Shown here: positions 1-5,286 of the stretch, piece after piece
Layout of the letters: each line of letters opens with the position of its first letter
How positions within the stretch are numbered: the stretch's first letter is position 1
NCBI GenBank assembly: GCA_003447895.1
Contig: DLYC01000071.1
Span: forward strand, 1 to 6,564
DNA length: 6,564 nt
Origin: Lachnospiraceae bacterium
Lineage (GTDB): Bacteria; Bacillota; Clostridia; Lachnospirales; Lachnospiraceae
Direction: 5' to 3'
Notes under the pieces: generated by a model
What the model saw: the letters and a program-made list of their open reading frames with translations, nothing else
Databases searched by the model: none
What the model was told of the DNA's origin: nothing
Translations under genes and position numbers: made by a program

Positions 1-623
1 TCCTGGTGCTCGCCGTGTCCGTGCTCACCGGCTGCGGAGGCCCCACCGCTTCCGACGCGCAGAAGTATGTACAGGCCGTTCTCGATCTCATGTGCACAGG
101 CAATTACGACCATTCCGTCAAACTCGCCGATATCGAGGAGGGGAAAGAGACGGAAATGCGCGATCAGATGATCGAGGATGCCCTGAACAGTCTTGACAGC
201 GGCGCTGAGCTCAGTGACGAAGTAAAGGCCGAGTTCAAGGATGTCCTGATCGAAGCCTTCTCCAAATCCAAGTACACTGTCGGCGACGCTGTAAAGACCG
301 ATGACGGCGGATATGATGTGACGGTTACCGTGGAACCCCTCAAGGTTTTTGCCGGCATGCAGAGCAAAATGCAGGAACAGAGCGCGACCTTGTTTAGTGA
401 CGTGTCGGATCCTTCCACGCTCACGCAGCAGCAGATCAATGACCGTATCTACCTGCTGATGGCGCGTCTGATCAGAGAAAACCTGCAGAATCCCACTTAC
501 GAGGAGGGACAGGACACCATCATGCACTACGGGCTTCTCGATGAGAAAGAAAAGCTCTACGGCGTTTCCGAAGAAGACGGCGCCAAGGTCGGCAGCCTTC
601 TCTTCTCCCAGAGCATGGAGTAA
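1..623 (+). CDS. Secreted lipoprotein of unknown function (5' end outside window)
   Basis: The reading frame is open from the window edge (first full codon at 3) to a TAA at 621-623. It opens inside a signal peptide: a hydrophobic stretch LVLAVSVLTGC ends in a lipobox (L-T-G-C) whose Cys codon is 33-35. The real start therefore lies a few codons upstream of the window, and the GTG at position 6 is probably not the start. The mature part is about 197 residues, acidic and mostly helical in appearance, rich in Glu, Asp, Gln and Ser, with no transmembrane segment after the lipobox and no catalytic motif I recognise. It begins with a short Gly-Pro-Thr-Ala linker, then an ASDAQKYVQAVLD helix that resembles a common type of Clostridia lipoprotein (DUF5105/DUF4878-like small alpha+beta domains); that resemblance is an impression only. 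Known of the class: lipid-anchored on the outer face of the membrane. It is separated from the downstream operon by a terminator, so a functional link is not implied. Confidence 0.85.
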   Translation, partial: LVLAVSVLTGCGGPTASDAQKYVQAVLDLMCTGNYDHSVKLADIEEGKETEMRDQMIEDALNSLDSGAELSDEVKAEFKDVLIEAFSKSKYTVGDAVKTDDGGYDVTVTVEPLKVFAGMQSKMQEQSATLFSDVSDPSTLTQQQINDRIYLLMARLIRENLQNPTYEEGQDTIMHYGLLDEKEKLYGVSEEDGAKVGSLLFSQSME

Positions 624-633
624 CGGACTCAAA

Positions 634-690
634 GCCCGGAGGCATTCTTCTCCCTGCAGAGACCAGGCCGAAAACTGCCCGGAGGCATTC
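634..690 (+). repeat. 14-base direct repeat upstream of and within the terminator
   Basis: The 14 bases GCCCGGAGGCATTC occur twice, at 634-647 and 677-690, with starts 43 bases apart. The second copy is the 5' arm of the terminator hairpin. The first copy sits 11 bases after the lipoprotein stop codon and could in principle pair with the same 3' arm (697-712), with a much larger loop. It may be a local duplication of the terminator arm. I see no coding role for it. Confidence 0.8.
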
Positions 691-724
691 CGAAAAGGAA
701 TTGCCCCCGGGCTTTTCTTCTTCC
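677..724 (+). terminator. Rho-independent terminator of the lipoprotein gene
   Basis: The left arm 677-691 pairs with the right arm 697-712 around a five-base GAAAA loop. The outer six pairs are all G-C (GCCCGG with CCGGGC), followed by one A-C mismatch (683/706), GGCA with TGCC, one bulged T (701) and TTCC with GGAA. A T-rich run (TTTTCTTCTTCC) follows directly from 713. The position, 53 bases after the stop at 623, and the strong stem make this a convincing end of the upstream transcript. The T run abuts the first TTTATA hexamer of the putative KdpE site at 725. Confidence 0.88.
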
Positions 725-741
725 TTTATACAATCTTTATA
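725..741 (+). promoter_or_regulatory. Putative KdpE-type operator (TTTATA-N5-TTTATA)
   Basis: Two perfect TTTATA hexamers lie at 725-730 and 736-741, five bases apart, which is an 11-base direct repeat. This is the geometry of OmpR/PhoB-family sites. As I recall it, the E. coli KdpE site at kdpFABC reads TTTATA, five bases, TTTACA, then a C-rich run; here the second hexamer is followed by CCCATC. The box lies upstream of ktrB, the first gene of an operon that itself encodes a KdpE homologue, so autoregulation is the natural inference. The match is seen in the sequence; binding is inferred. In an AT-rich stretch two such hexamers could arise by chance, but the exact spacing and context argue against that. 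Confidence 0.55.
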
Positions 742-746
742 CCCAT

Positions 747-789
747 CTTAGAATCCTTATCCCCGATTTTATACCGCCTCCTGTAAACT
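747..789 (+). promoter_or_regulatory. Candidate promoter region of the ktrBA-kdpDE operon
   Basis: Two weak readings are possible. One is CTTAGA (747-752), 17 bases, then TATACC (770-775). The other uses TAAACT (784-789), preceded directly by TG, as the -10 with no recognisable -35. Neither is a good sigma-70 promoter by itself, which suits a promoter that depends on an activator bound just upstream at 725-741. A third TTTATA (768-773) followed by CCGCC also lies here and could be another KdpE half-site. The start point cannot be chosen from the sequence alone. Confidence 0.35.
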
Positions 790-858
790 AAGGCACATGA
801 ACCCGGTGATTTAGCGAATCAATCACACAATCTGCCAAAACAGACAGGAGACAATACA

Positions 859-2190
859 ATGCGCAAACTCTTTCGACTGAGGATCTCCTCTTTTCAGATC
901 ATAACGGGCAGCTTTCTTGCAGTGATCCTTTTAGGGGCCTTTGTCCTTATGCTGCCCATTTCCTCATCGCAGCGCGTTGTGACCCCCTTCGGAGACGCCC
1001 TCTTTACTTCCGCCTCAGCAGTCTGTGTCACGGGCCTTGTCGTTCACGACACCTTCCGCTACTGGTCCGCCTTCGGAAAATGCTGTATTTTGTTCCTGAT
1101 CCAGATCGGCGGTCTGGGCACGATCACGCTGTCCGTAGTGGCAACGCTTCTTGCGGGGCGCAAAGTGAGCCTCTTTCAGCGGAGTATGATGAAGGATGCC
1201 GTTTCCGCCGAGGAGATCGGAAGTATCGTCCCCTTTACCCTTTTTATCCTGACAGGGACTCTGGCGGTGGAGCTTTTGGGAGTTTTCTTTCTCTTTCCCA
1301 TTTTCTTCCGGGAGCTTCCACCTGCCCAGAGTTTCCTATATGCCGTTTTCCATTCCGTATCCGCCTTCTGCAACGCCGGGTTTGACCTCATGGGGAAGTC
1401 TCAGCCCTACTCGTCCCTGACCGGATACACCGGAAGCATTCTCATGAATCTGACCATCATGAGCCTCATCGTTCTGGGCGGCCTGGGCTTTCGCACCTGG
1501 GAGGATCTTATCCAGAACAAGTGGAACCTTCACAAGTACCACCTTCAGACCAAACTCATCCTTGCGACCACACTGGCCCTCATCCTGATTCCCGCCGCCT
1601 GCTTTTTCCTGGTCGAGTACCGCGGTTATCCTCTCAAGGAACGCGTCCTCGCCTCCCTCTTTCAATCCGTGACGACCAGGACCGCCGGATTTAATACGAC
1701 CGATTACGCGGAGTTCACTGACTGCGGCAAATTCCTCAGCATTGTCCTCATGCTGGTCGGCGGCTCCCCGGGTTCTACGGCCGGCGGCATGAAGACGACC
1801 ACGCTCGCCGTTCTCCTCCTGAATGCCAAGGGAACATTCCGCCACCGGGATGAAGCCAGCTCCTTTTCCCGAAGGATCAGCGACCAGACTGTCAAAATAG
1901 CGGCCACCATCTTCGCTCTCTACCTGTCCCTGTTTGTACTGAGCGCCATGGCCATAAGTCTCGCCGAATCTCTTCCCCTTCTCACCTGCATGTTTGAAGC
2001 GGCTTCCGCCATCGGCACAGTCGGCCTCACGCTCGGCATCACGCCGCAGCTGGGTGCGCTGTCCAGAGGGATCCTGATCTTTTTAATGTATTTTGGCAGA
2101 GTCGGAGGACTGACACTCATATACGCAACCGTTCCCTCCCGCAGAATGCGCAATCAGCGCCTTCCGATGGAAAATGTCGCGGTCGGATGA
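859..2190 (+). CDS. ktrB: KtrB-type potassium uptake channel subunit (TrkH/KtrB family)
   Basis: This is an integral membrane protein of 443 residues that carries K+ into the cell, in related systems as a dimer on a cytosolic KtrA ring and often with Na+ dependence. Four membrane-pore-membrane repeats are visible through their filter segments: VTGL near residues 57-60, NAGF at 172-175, TAGF at 275-278 and TVGL at 387-390, each supplying the conserved filter Gly. Between them is the Gly/Ser/Thr-rich intramembrane gate loop of KtrB proteins (residues 301-315, GGSPGSTAGGMKTTT). The last repeat keeps the GRVG arginine motif (R414), here followed by Gly-Leu where Pro-Leu is usual. The length fits KtrB (about 445) better than E. 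coli TrkH (about 483). The ATG at 859 has AGGAG at 846-850, eight bases upstream. It is the first gene of the operon, with the KdpE-like box 118 bases before it. Na+ dependence is family knowledge, not seen here. Confidence 0.94.
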   Translation: MRKLFRLRISSFQIITGSFLAVILLGAFVLMLPISSSQRVVTPFGDALFTSASAVCVTGLVVHDTFRYWSAFGKCCILFLIQIGGLGTITLSVVATLLAGRKVSLFQRSMMKDAVSAEEIGSIVPFTLFILTGTLAVELLGVFFLFPIFFRELPPAQSFLYAVFHSVSAFCNAGFDLMGKSQPYSSLTGYTGSILMNLTIMSLIVLGGLGFRTWEDLIQNKWNLHKYHLQTKLILATTLALILIPAACFFLVEYRGYPLKERVLASLFQSVTTRTAGFNTTDYAEFTDCGKFLSIVLMLVGGSPGSTAGGMKTTTLAVLLLNAKGTFRHRDEASSFSRRISDQTVKIAATIFALYLSLFVLSAMAISLAESLPLLTCMFEAASAIGTVGLTLGITPQLGALSRGILIFLMYFGRVGGLTLIYATVPSRRMRNQRLPMENVAVG

Positions 2191-2196
2191 AAGGAG
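2191..2196 (+). promoter_or_regulatory. Ribosome binding site that fixes the ktrA start at 2205
   Basis: AAGGAG lies eight bases before the ATG at 2205. An earlier in-frame ATG at 2187 overlaps the ktrB stop as ATGA but has no Shine-Dalgarno sequence before it. It would add six polar residues ahead of the Rossmann strand, so 2205 is preferred. Confidence 0.8.
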
Positions 2197-2204
2197 ACAA
2201 ACAG

Positions 2205-2849
2205 ATGAAAAATATACTGATCATAGGACTTGGAAGGTTCGGGCGCCACTGCGCCAAAAAGATGAATGAGCTGGGACACCAGGTCATGGCCGTCGATGTG
2301 CGGGAAGACCGGGTGGATACGGTGCTCCCCTACGTCACCGACGGTCTGATCGGGAACAGCACCCGGTCCGATTTTATGAGATCCCTGGGCATTCGAAACT
2401 ACGACGTCTGCATCGTCGCGATCGGCGATGACTTTCAGAGTTCCCTCGAGACCACTGCCCTTCTCAAGGATCTGGGGGCGCAGCACATCGTCGCCAGGGC
2501 CGCCCGCAGCGTTCACGCGCGTTTCCTTGCCAGAAACGGCGCCGATGAGGTAATTTATCCTGAAAGACAGCTTGCAGAATGGACAGCAATACGTTATAGT
2601 TCGAACCATATTTTGGATTACACACCGCTCAGCGAGGAATACGCCGTCTATGAGATCGAGATTCCCGAGAACTGGGTCGGAAAAAGTTTGTCGGAGCTGG
2701 ATCTGAGGCGAAAGCACCAGGTGAACGTCTTCGCGATCCGCCAGGGCGAGAGGCTGATCATGGATATCCATCCCGATGTTCCTCTCCGGAAGAATCAGAC
2801 TCTCCTGATCATCGGAAATAATAAGGAAATCAATAAATGCTTTCAATAA
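2205..2849 (+). CDS. ktrA: KtrA-type cytosolic gating subunit (single RCK protein)
   Basis: This is a 214-residue cytosolic regulator of K+ uptake. In the family it forms an octameric ring under KtrB and switches transport with ATP/ADP (or NAD(H)) bound in the N-terminal domain. RCK-N spans about residues 1-135. It opens with strand KNILIIGLGRFG, whose GxGxxG loop is G8, G10 and G13, and an acidic residue (D31) ends the second strand, as expected for ribose binding. The DEVIYPER segment contains E120, which I take as the counterpart of the divalent-cation-binding Glu of Bacillus KtrA. RCK-C spans about 145-214 (WVGKSLSELDL and the terminal LLIIGNNKEIN strand); in several Firmicutes this domain binds c-di-AMP, which I cannot confirm here. 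One RCK unit rather than two separates it from E. coli TrkA (458 residues). It lies 14 bases after ktrB and overlaps the kinase gene by 13 bases, so one transcript is expected. Confidence 0.94.
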   Translation: MKNILIIGLGRFGRHCAKKMNELGHQVMAVDVREDRVDTVLPYVTDGLIGNSTRSDFMRSLGIRNYDVCIVAIGDDFQSSLETTALLKDLGAQHIVARAARSVHARFLARNGADEVIYPERQLAEWTAIRYSSNHILDYTPLSEEYAVYEIEIPENWVGKSLSELDLRRKHQVNVFAIRQGERLIMDIHPDVPLRKNQTLLIIGNNKEINKCFQ

Positions 2850-4474
2850 AATCTGAGTCAAGTGCCGACCGTCCCAAGTCGCCGGCACAGAAACTGATCA
2901 AGGCCGCTTTTACGGGGGCAGGCCCGGTGAACCGCCGAAGCCTGCTGGTGGATTTCGCGATCTACAATGCCGTCCTCGCGGGCTGCACCCTGATCGGTCT
3001 TTTGTTCCGCTCACTCGGCTTTTCGGACGCGACGATCATCTCCGTCTATATTTTGGGCGTATTGGTGTCCGCCGTTCTGGTCACGAGCTACATCAGTAAT
3101 ATCATCGTCTCCTTCGAGGCCATGATCGTATTCAACTTCTTCTTCACGCAGCCGCTCTTTACGCTGCACGCCTACGACGCGGAGTACCCCGTCACCTTCG
3201 TCGTGATGCTGATCGTCTCCTTCATCTCGACTACTGTCGCGGCGCGCCTCAAGGCGATCGCAGTGCAGTCCGACGCGACTTACGCCCGCACGAAGCTCCT
3301 TTTCGACACGGCAAGCCGCCTTCATATGCTCAGCGATTACCATGAGATCCTCAATACGACCGGGGTGCAGCTGGCCAAGCTCATGAATAAGCCCGTCTGC
3401 ATTTACGATATGATGAAGGGCCCCGAACAGTACCTTCTCTTTGCGCCCGGGGAATCCTCCGCGCGGGAGCTCCCCACGGATGCCAAAATCCTGGGGCCGG
3501 TAAAGTGGGTCTGCCGGTTCAACGAAGAGGCCGGAAGCGGCACGGACCGGTTCCCCTCAAGCACAATGCGCTTCCTTCCGGTCAGCAGCAACGAGCACGT
3601 CTACGCGGTCGTCGGCTATGACCCCGAGTCGGCGGACGATGAGCGCCCTGTCGCGGACAAGCCCTCTCAGTTCGACCGCGGCCTCATCGTATCCATCCTC
3701 GGAGAATGTTCCATGGCGCTGGAAATGGAAAAGATCCGCCGGGAAAAGGAAGAGGAGGTCCTCCGGCGAAAGAACGAAAAGCTCCGGGCGGACCTTTTGA
3801 GGGCGATCTCCCACGATCTTCGCACCCCTCTGACCTCCATCTCGGGGAACGCCAGCAATCTTTTGACCTCAGGGGCGGAATTTGATGAGGAAATGCGCCA
3901 TCGGCTCTACAGCGACATTTACGATGACTCCGTGTGGCTGATCAGCCTTGTGGAGAATCTCCTGGCAGTCAGCCGCATAGAGGACGGCTCCCTGCAGCTT
4001 CACACAAAGCTCGAGCTTGTGGATGACATTATCGCGGAAGCGCTTCTTCATATCGACAGAAGAAGCTCGGAATATACGATCATCAACGAGCCCTGCGAGG
4101 AAACCCTTCTCGTCGACGTGGACGGAAGGCTGATCGTTCAGGTCCTCATCAATCTCATCAACAACGCGATCCGCTATACGCCGCCCGGAACCACGATCCG
4201 GATCAGCAGTACCGGCATGGTCGACTGCGCCAAGATCACGGTCTCCGACGACGGCCCCGGCATTCCGGACGACGAGAAGGAGCAGGTATTTGCTATGTTT
4301 TACAGCGGAAGCGGGAAAGTTACGGACTCCAAGCGAAGCCTTGGCCTTGGCCTTGCGCTCTGCCGCTCGATCGTAAGGGCCCACGGCTGTGAGATCATGC
4401 TCGACGACAACATGCCCCATGGCTGCATCTTCTCCTTTACCCTTCCCATGAAAGAGGTGACACTGCATGATTAA
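2837..4474 (+). CDS. Short KdpD-like sensor histidine kinase (DUF4118-GAF-HisKA-HATPase)
   Basis: This is a membrane sensor kinase of 545 residues that should phosphorylate the adjacent KdpE-like regulator. After a short polar N-terminus (about 1-35) come four close-packed transmembrane helices, near 37-58, 64-84, 86-103 and 118-138, including the DUF4118 hallmark FNFFFTQPLFTLHAYD (99-114). A GAF-like region (about 150-295) and a charged helical linker rich in Arg, Lys and Glu (298-317) follow. The H-box is SHDLRTP with H326; the N-box contains N439, N442 and N443; the G1 box is DDGPGIP (471-477); the F-box is near 485-488; and the G2 box is GLGLAL (503-508), so the catalytic core looks intact. 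Compared with E. coli KdpD (894 residues) the N-terminal KdpD Walker domain and the Usp domain are absent. The ATG at 2837 has AAGGA nine bases upstream. It overlaps ktrA by 13 bases and the regulator gene by 8. A kdpD-like name is fair, but orthology to full KdpD is not certain. Confidence 0.92.
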   Translation: MLSIKSESSADRPKSPAQKLIKAAFTGAGPVNRRSLLVDFAIYNAVLAGCTLIGLLFRSLGFSDATIISVYILGVLVSAVLVTSYISNIIVSFEAMIVFNFFFTQPLFTLHAYDAEYPVTFVVMLIVSFISTTVAARLKAIAVQSDATYARTKLLFDTASRLHMLSDYHEILNTTGVQLAKLMNKPVCIYDMMKGPEQYLLFAPGESSARELPTDAKILGPVKWVCRFNEEAGSGTDRFPSSTMRFLPVSSNEHVYAVVGYDPESADDERPVADKPSQFDRGLIVSILGECSMALEMEKIRREKEEEVLRRKNEKLRADLLRAISHDLRTPLTSISGNASNLLTSGAEFDEEMRHRLYSDIYDDSVWLISLVENLLAVSRIEDGSLQLHTKLELVDDIIAEALLHIDRRSSEYTIINEPCEETLLVDVDGRLIVQVLINLINNAIRYTPPGTTIRISSTGMVDCAKITVSDDGPGIPDDEKEQVFAMFYSGSGKVTDSKRSLGLGLALCRSIVRAHGCEIMLDDNMPHGCIFSFTLPMKEVTLHD

Positions 4475-5159
4475 ATTTACGGTCCTCGTCGTAGAAGACG
4501 ACAAACTGATCCGGAACCTGATGACGACAACACTCGATATCCACAACTACCGCTATCTGACCGCCGAAACCGCTTCGGACGCCCTGCTCATGATCACCTC
4601 GCACAACCCGGACGTGATCTTCCTCGACCTCGGACTTCCGGATATGGACGGCGTCGACCTGATCCGCAAGATCCGCACCTGGTCGGCCACCCCGATCATC
4701 GTCATCAGCGCAAGGAGCGAAGACGCGGACAAAATAGAGGCCCTGGACGCGGGCGCCGACGACTATCTCACAAAACCGTTCTCGGTCAACGAGCTCCTCG
4801 CAAGGCTTCGCGTCACCCAGAGGCGCCTTTCGGCGGCGCAGGACAATGTCGCCTCCCACATTTTCGAAAACGGTGACCTCAGGGTGGATTTTGCCGCAGG
4901 TACGGTCTTTTTGCGAGGGGAAGAACTGTCCCTGACGCCGATCGAATACCGCCTTCTGTGCCTCTTTTGTAAAAATATAGGGAAGACCCTGACGCACACA
5001 TACCTCACGGATTCCATCTGGGGCAATTCCCTCGACAGCGACCTCGCCTCCCTGCGGGTCTTCATGGCCTCCCTGAGAAAAAAGATCGAAAAGGACCCTA
5101 CCAGCCCCGAGTACATCCAGACCCGGATCGGGGTCGGATACCGAATGAACCGGCTGTGA
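4467..5159 (+). CDS. kdpE: KdpE-like response regulator (OmpR/PhoB family)
   Basis: This is a 230-residue transcription factor and the likely partner of the kinase encoded just upstream. The receiver domain (about 1-118) has the acidic pocket E10-D11-D12, the phosphoacceptor D54 in IFLDLGLPD, the conserved S81 in VISAR and K103 in LTKPF. The C-terminal winged helix (about 130-228) shows the usual LSLTPIEYRLL segment and a recognition helix SLRVFMASLRKKIEKD, ending in the IGVGYRM wing. The length matches KdpE (about 225). The ATG at 4467 lies inside the end of the kinase gene (8-base overlap), with GAGGTGA at 4454-4460 as its ribosome site, so translational coupling is likely. The inferred target is the operon's own TTTATA-N5-TTTATA box before ktrB. 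No strong terminator follows: only a weak CTGTG/CACAG hairpin spans the stop codon (5154-5167). Confidence 0.93.
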   Translation: MIKFTVLVVEDDKLIRNLMTTTLDIHNYRYLTAETASDALLMITSHNPDVIFLDLGLPDMDGVDLIRKIRTWSATPIIVISARSEDADKIEALDAGADDYLTKPFSVNELLARLRVTQRRLSAAQDNVASHIFENGDLRVDFAAGTVFLRGEELSLTPIEYRLLCLFCKNIGKTLTHTYLTDSIWGNSLDSDLASLRVFMASLRKKIEKDPTSPEYIQTRIGVGYRMNRL

Positions 5160-5205
5160 CGGCACAGGCTTTGCGGATCTTTTCGGACTTTTGCCCAAAG
5201 TGGCA

Positions 5206-5223
5206 ACAATTCTGAGAAATTGT
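5206..5223 (+). repeat. Perfect inverted repeat ACAATT-N6-AATTGT
   Basis: The arms ACAATT (5206-5211) and AATTGT (5218-5223) are perfect complements with a six-base spacer. The right arm overlaps the candidate -35 of the NSS transporter promoter, so it could be an operator. It is not followed by a T run long enough for a convincing terminator. A second small hairpin, TTGCC (5191-5195) with GGCAA (5202-5206), lies directly before it. Confidence 0.45.
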
Positions 5224-5249
5224 GGATTTTGCGCCAAAACTGTTATATG
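5221..5249 (+). promoter_or_regulatory. Candidate promoter of the NSS transporter gene
   Basis: TTGTGG (5221-5226), 17 bases, then TATATG (5244-5249) preceded by TG and one base (an extended -10 beginning at 5241). An overlapping alternative -10, TATGAT (5246-5251), is closer to consensus but is spaced 19 bases from the same -35. Both lie 36 to 43 bases before the TTG start codon, so the NSS gene probably has its own transcript rather than depending on the kdpDE operon. Confidence 0.5.
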
Positions 5250-5270
5250 ATAAGAAAATCGACTGATTTT

Positions 5271-5277
5271 AAGGAGG
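5271..5277 (+). promoter_or_regulatory. Strong ribosome binding site that fixes a TTG start
   Basis: AAGGAGG, a near-perfect Shine-Dalgarno sequence, lies nine bases before TTG at 5287. No ATG or GTG in the right frame lies nearby, and starting at TTG gives the typical NSS N-terminus (short polar tail, then GKLGF). The rare start codon is therefore well supported. Confidence 0.85.
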
Positions 5278-5286
5278 CATAACATT

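Noticed and set aside
541..786. An 81-codon + strand frame running from inside the lipoprotein gene through the terminator
   Set aside because: It is out of frame with the lipoprotein, has an Arg/Lys/Ser-rich start, and reads across a strong terminator hairpin; no ribosome site precedes it.
790..858. A possible riboswitch, such as c-di-AMP (ydaO) or K+-linked leaders, in the ktrB 5' region
   Set aside because: Only about 70 to 85 bases of leader are available after the likely promoter. The only clear fold is a six-base stem, GTGATT (806-811) with AATCAC (821-826), without a terminator or conserved riboswitch core.
2187..2204. Upstream ATG as the ktrA start, overlapping the ktrB stop as ATGA
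   Set aside because: It has no Shine-Dalgarno sequence, whereas the ATG at 2205 has AAGGAG at ideal spacing and begins directly at the Rossmann strand.
2154..2888. A 244-codon open frame on the - strand opposite ktrA
   Set aside because: The + strand encodes an obvious RCK protein; the antisense product shows no family signature.
5154..5172. Hairpin CTGTG/CACAG at the kdpE stop as a terminator
   Set aside because: The stem has only five pairs, lies partly within the coding sequence and is followed by a single short T run (TTT), which is too weak to call.
4437..5285. A 282-codon open frame on the - strand opposite kdpE
   Set aside because: It is the shadow of a clear response regulator gene, has no recognisable domain, and would cover the promoter region of the NSS gene.
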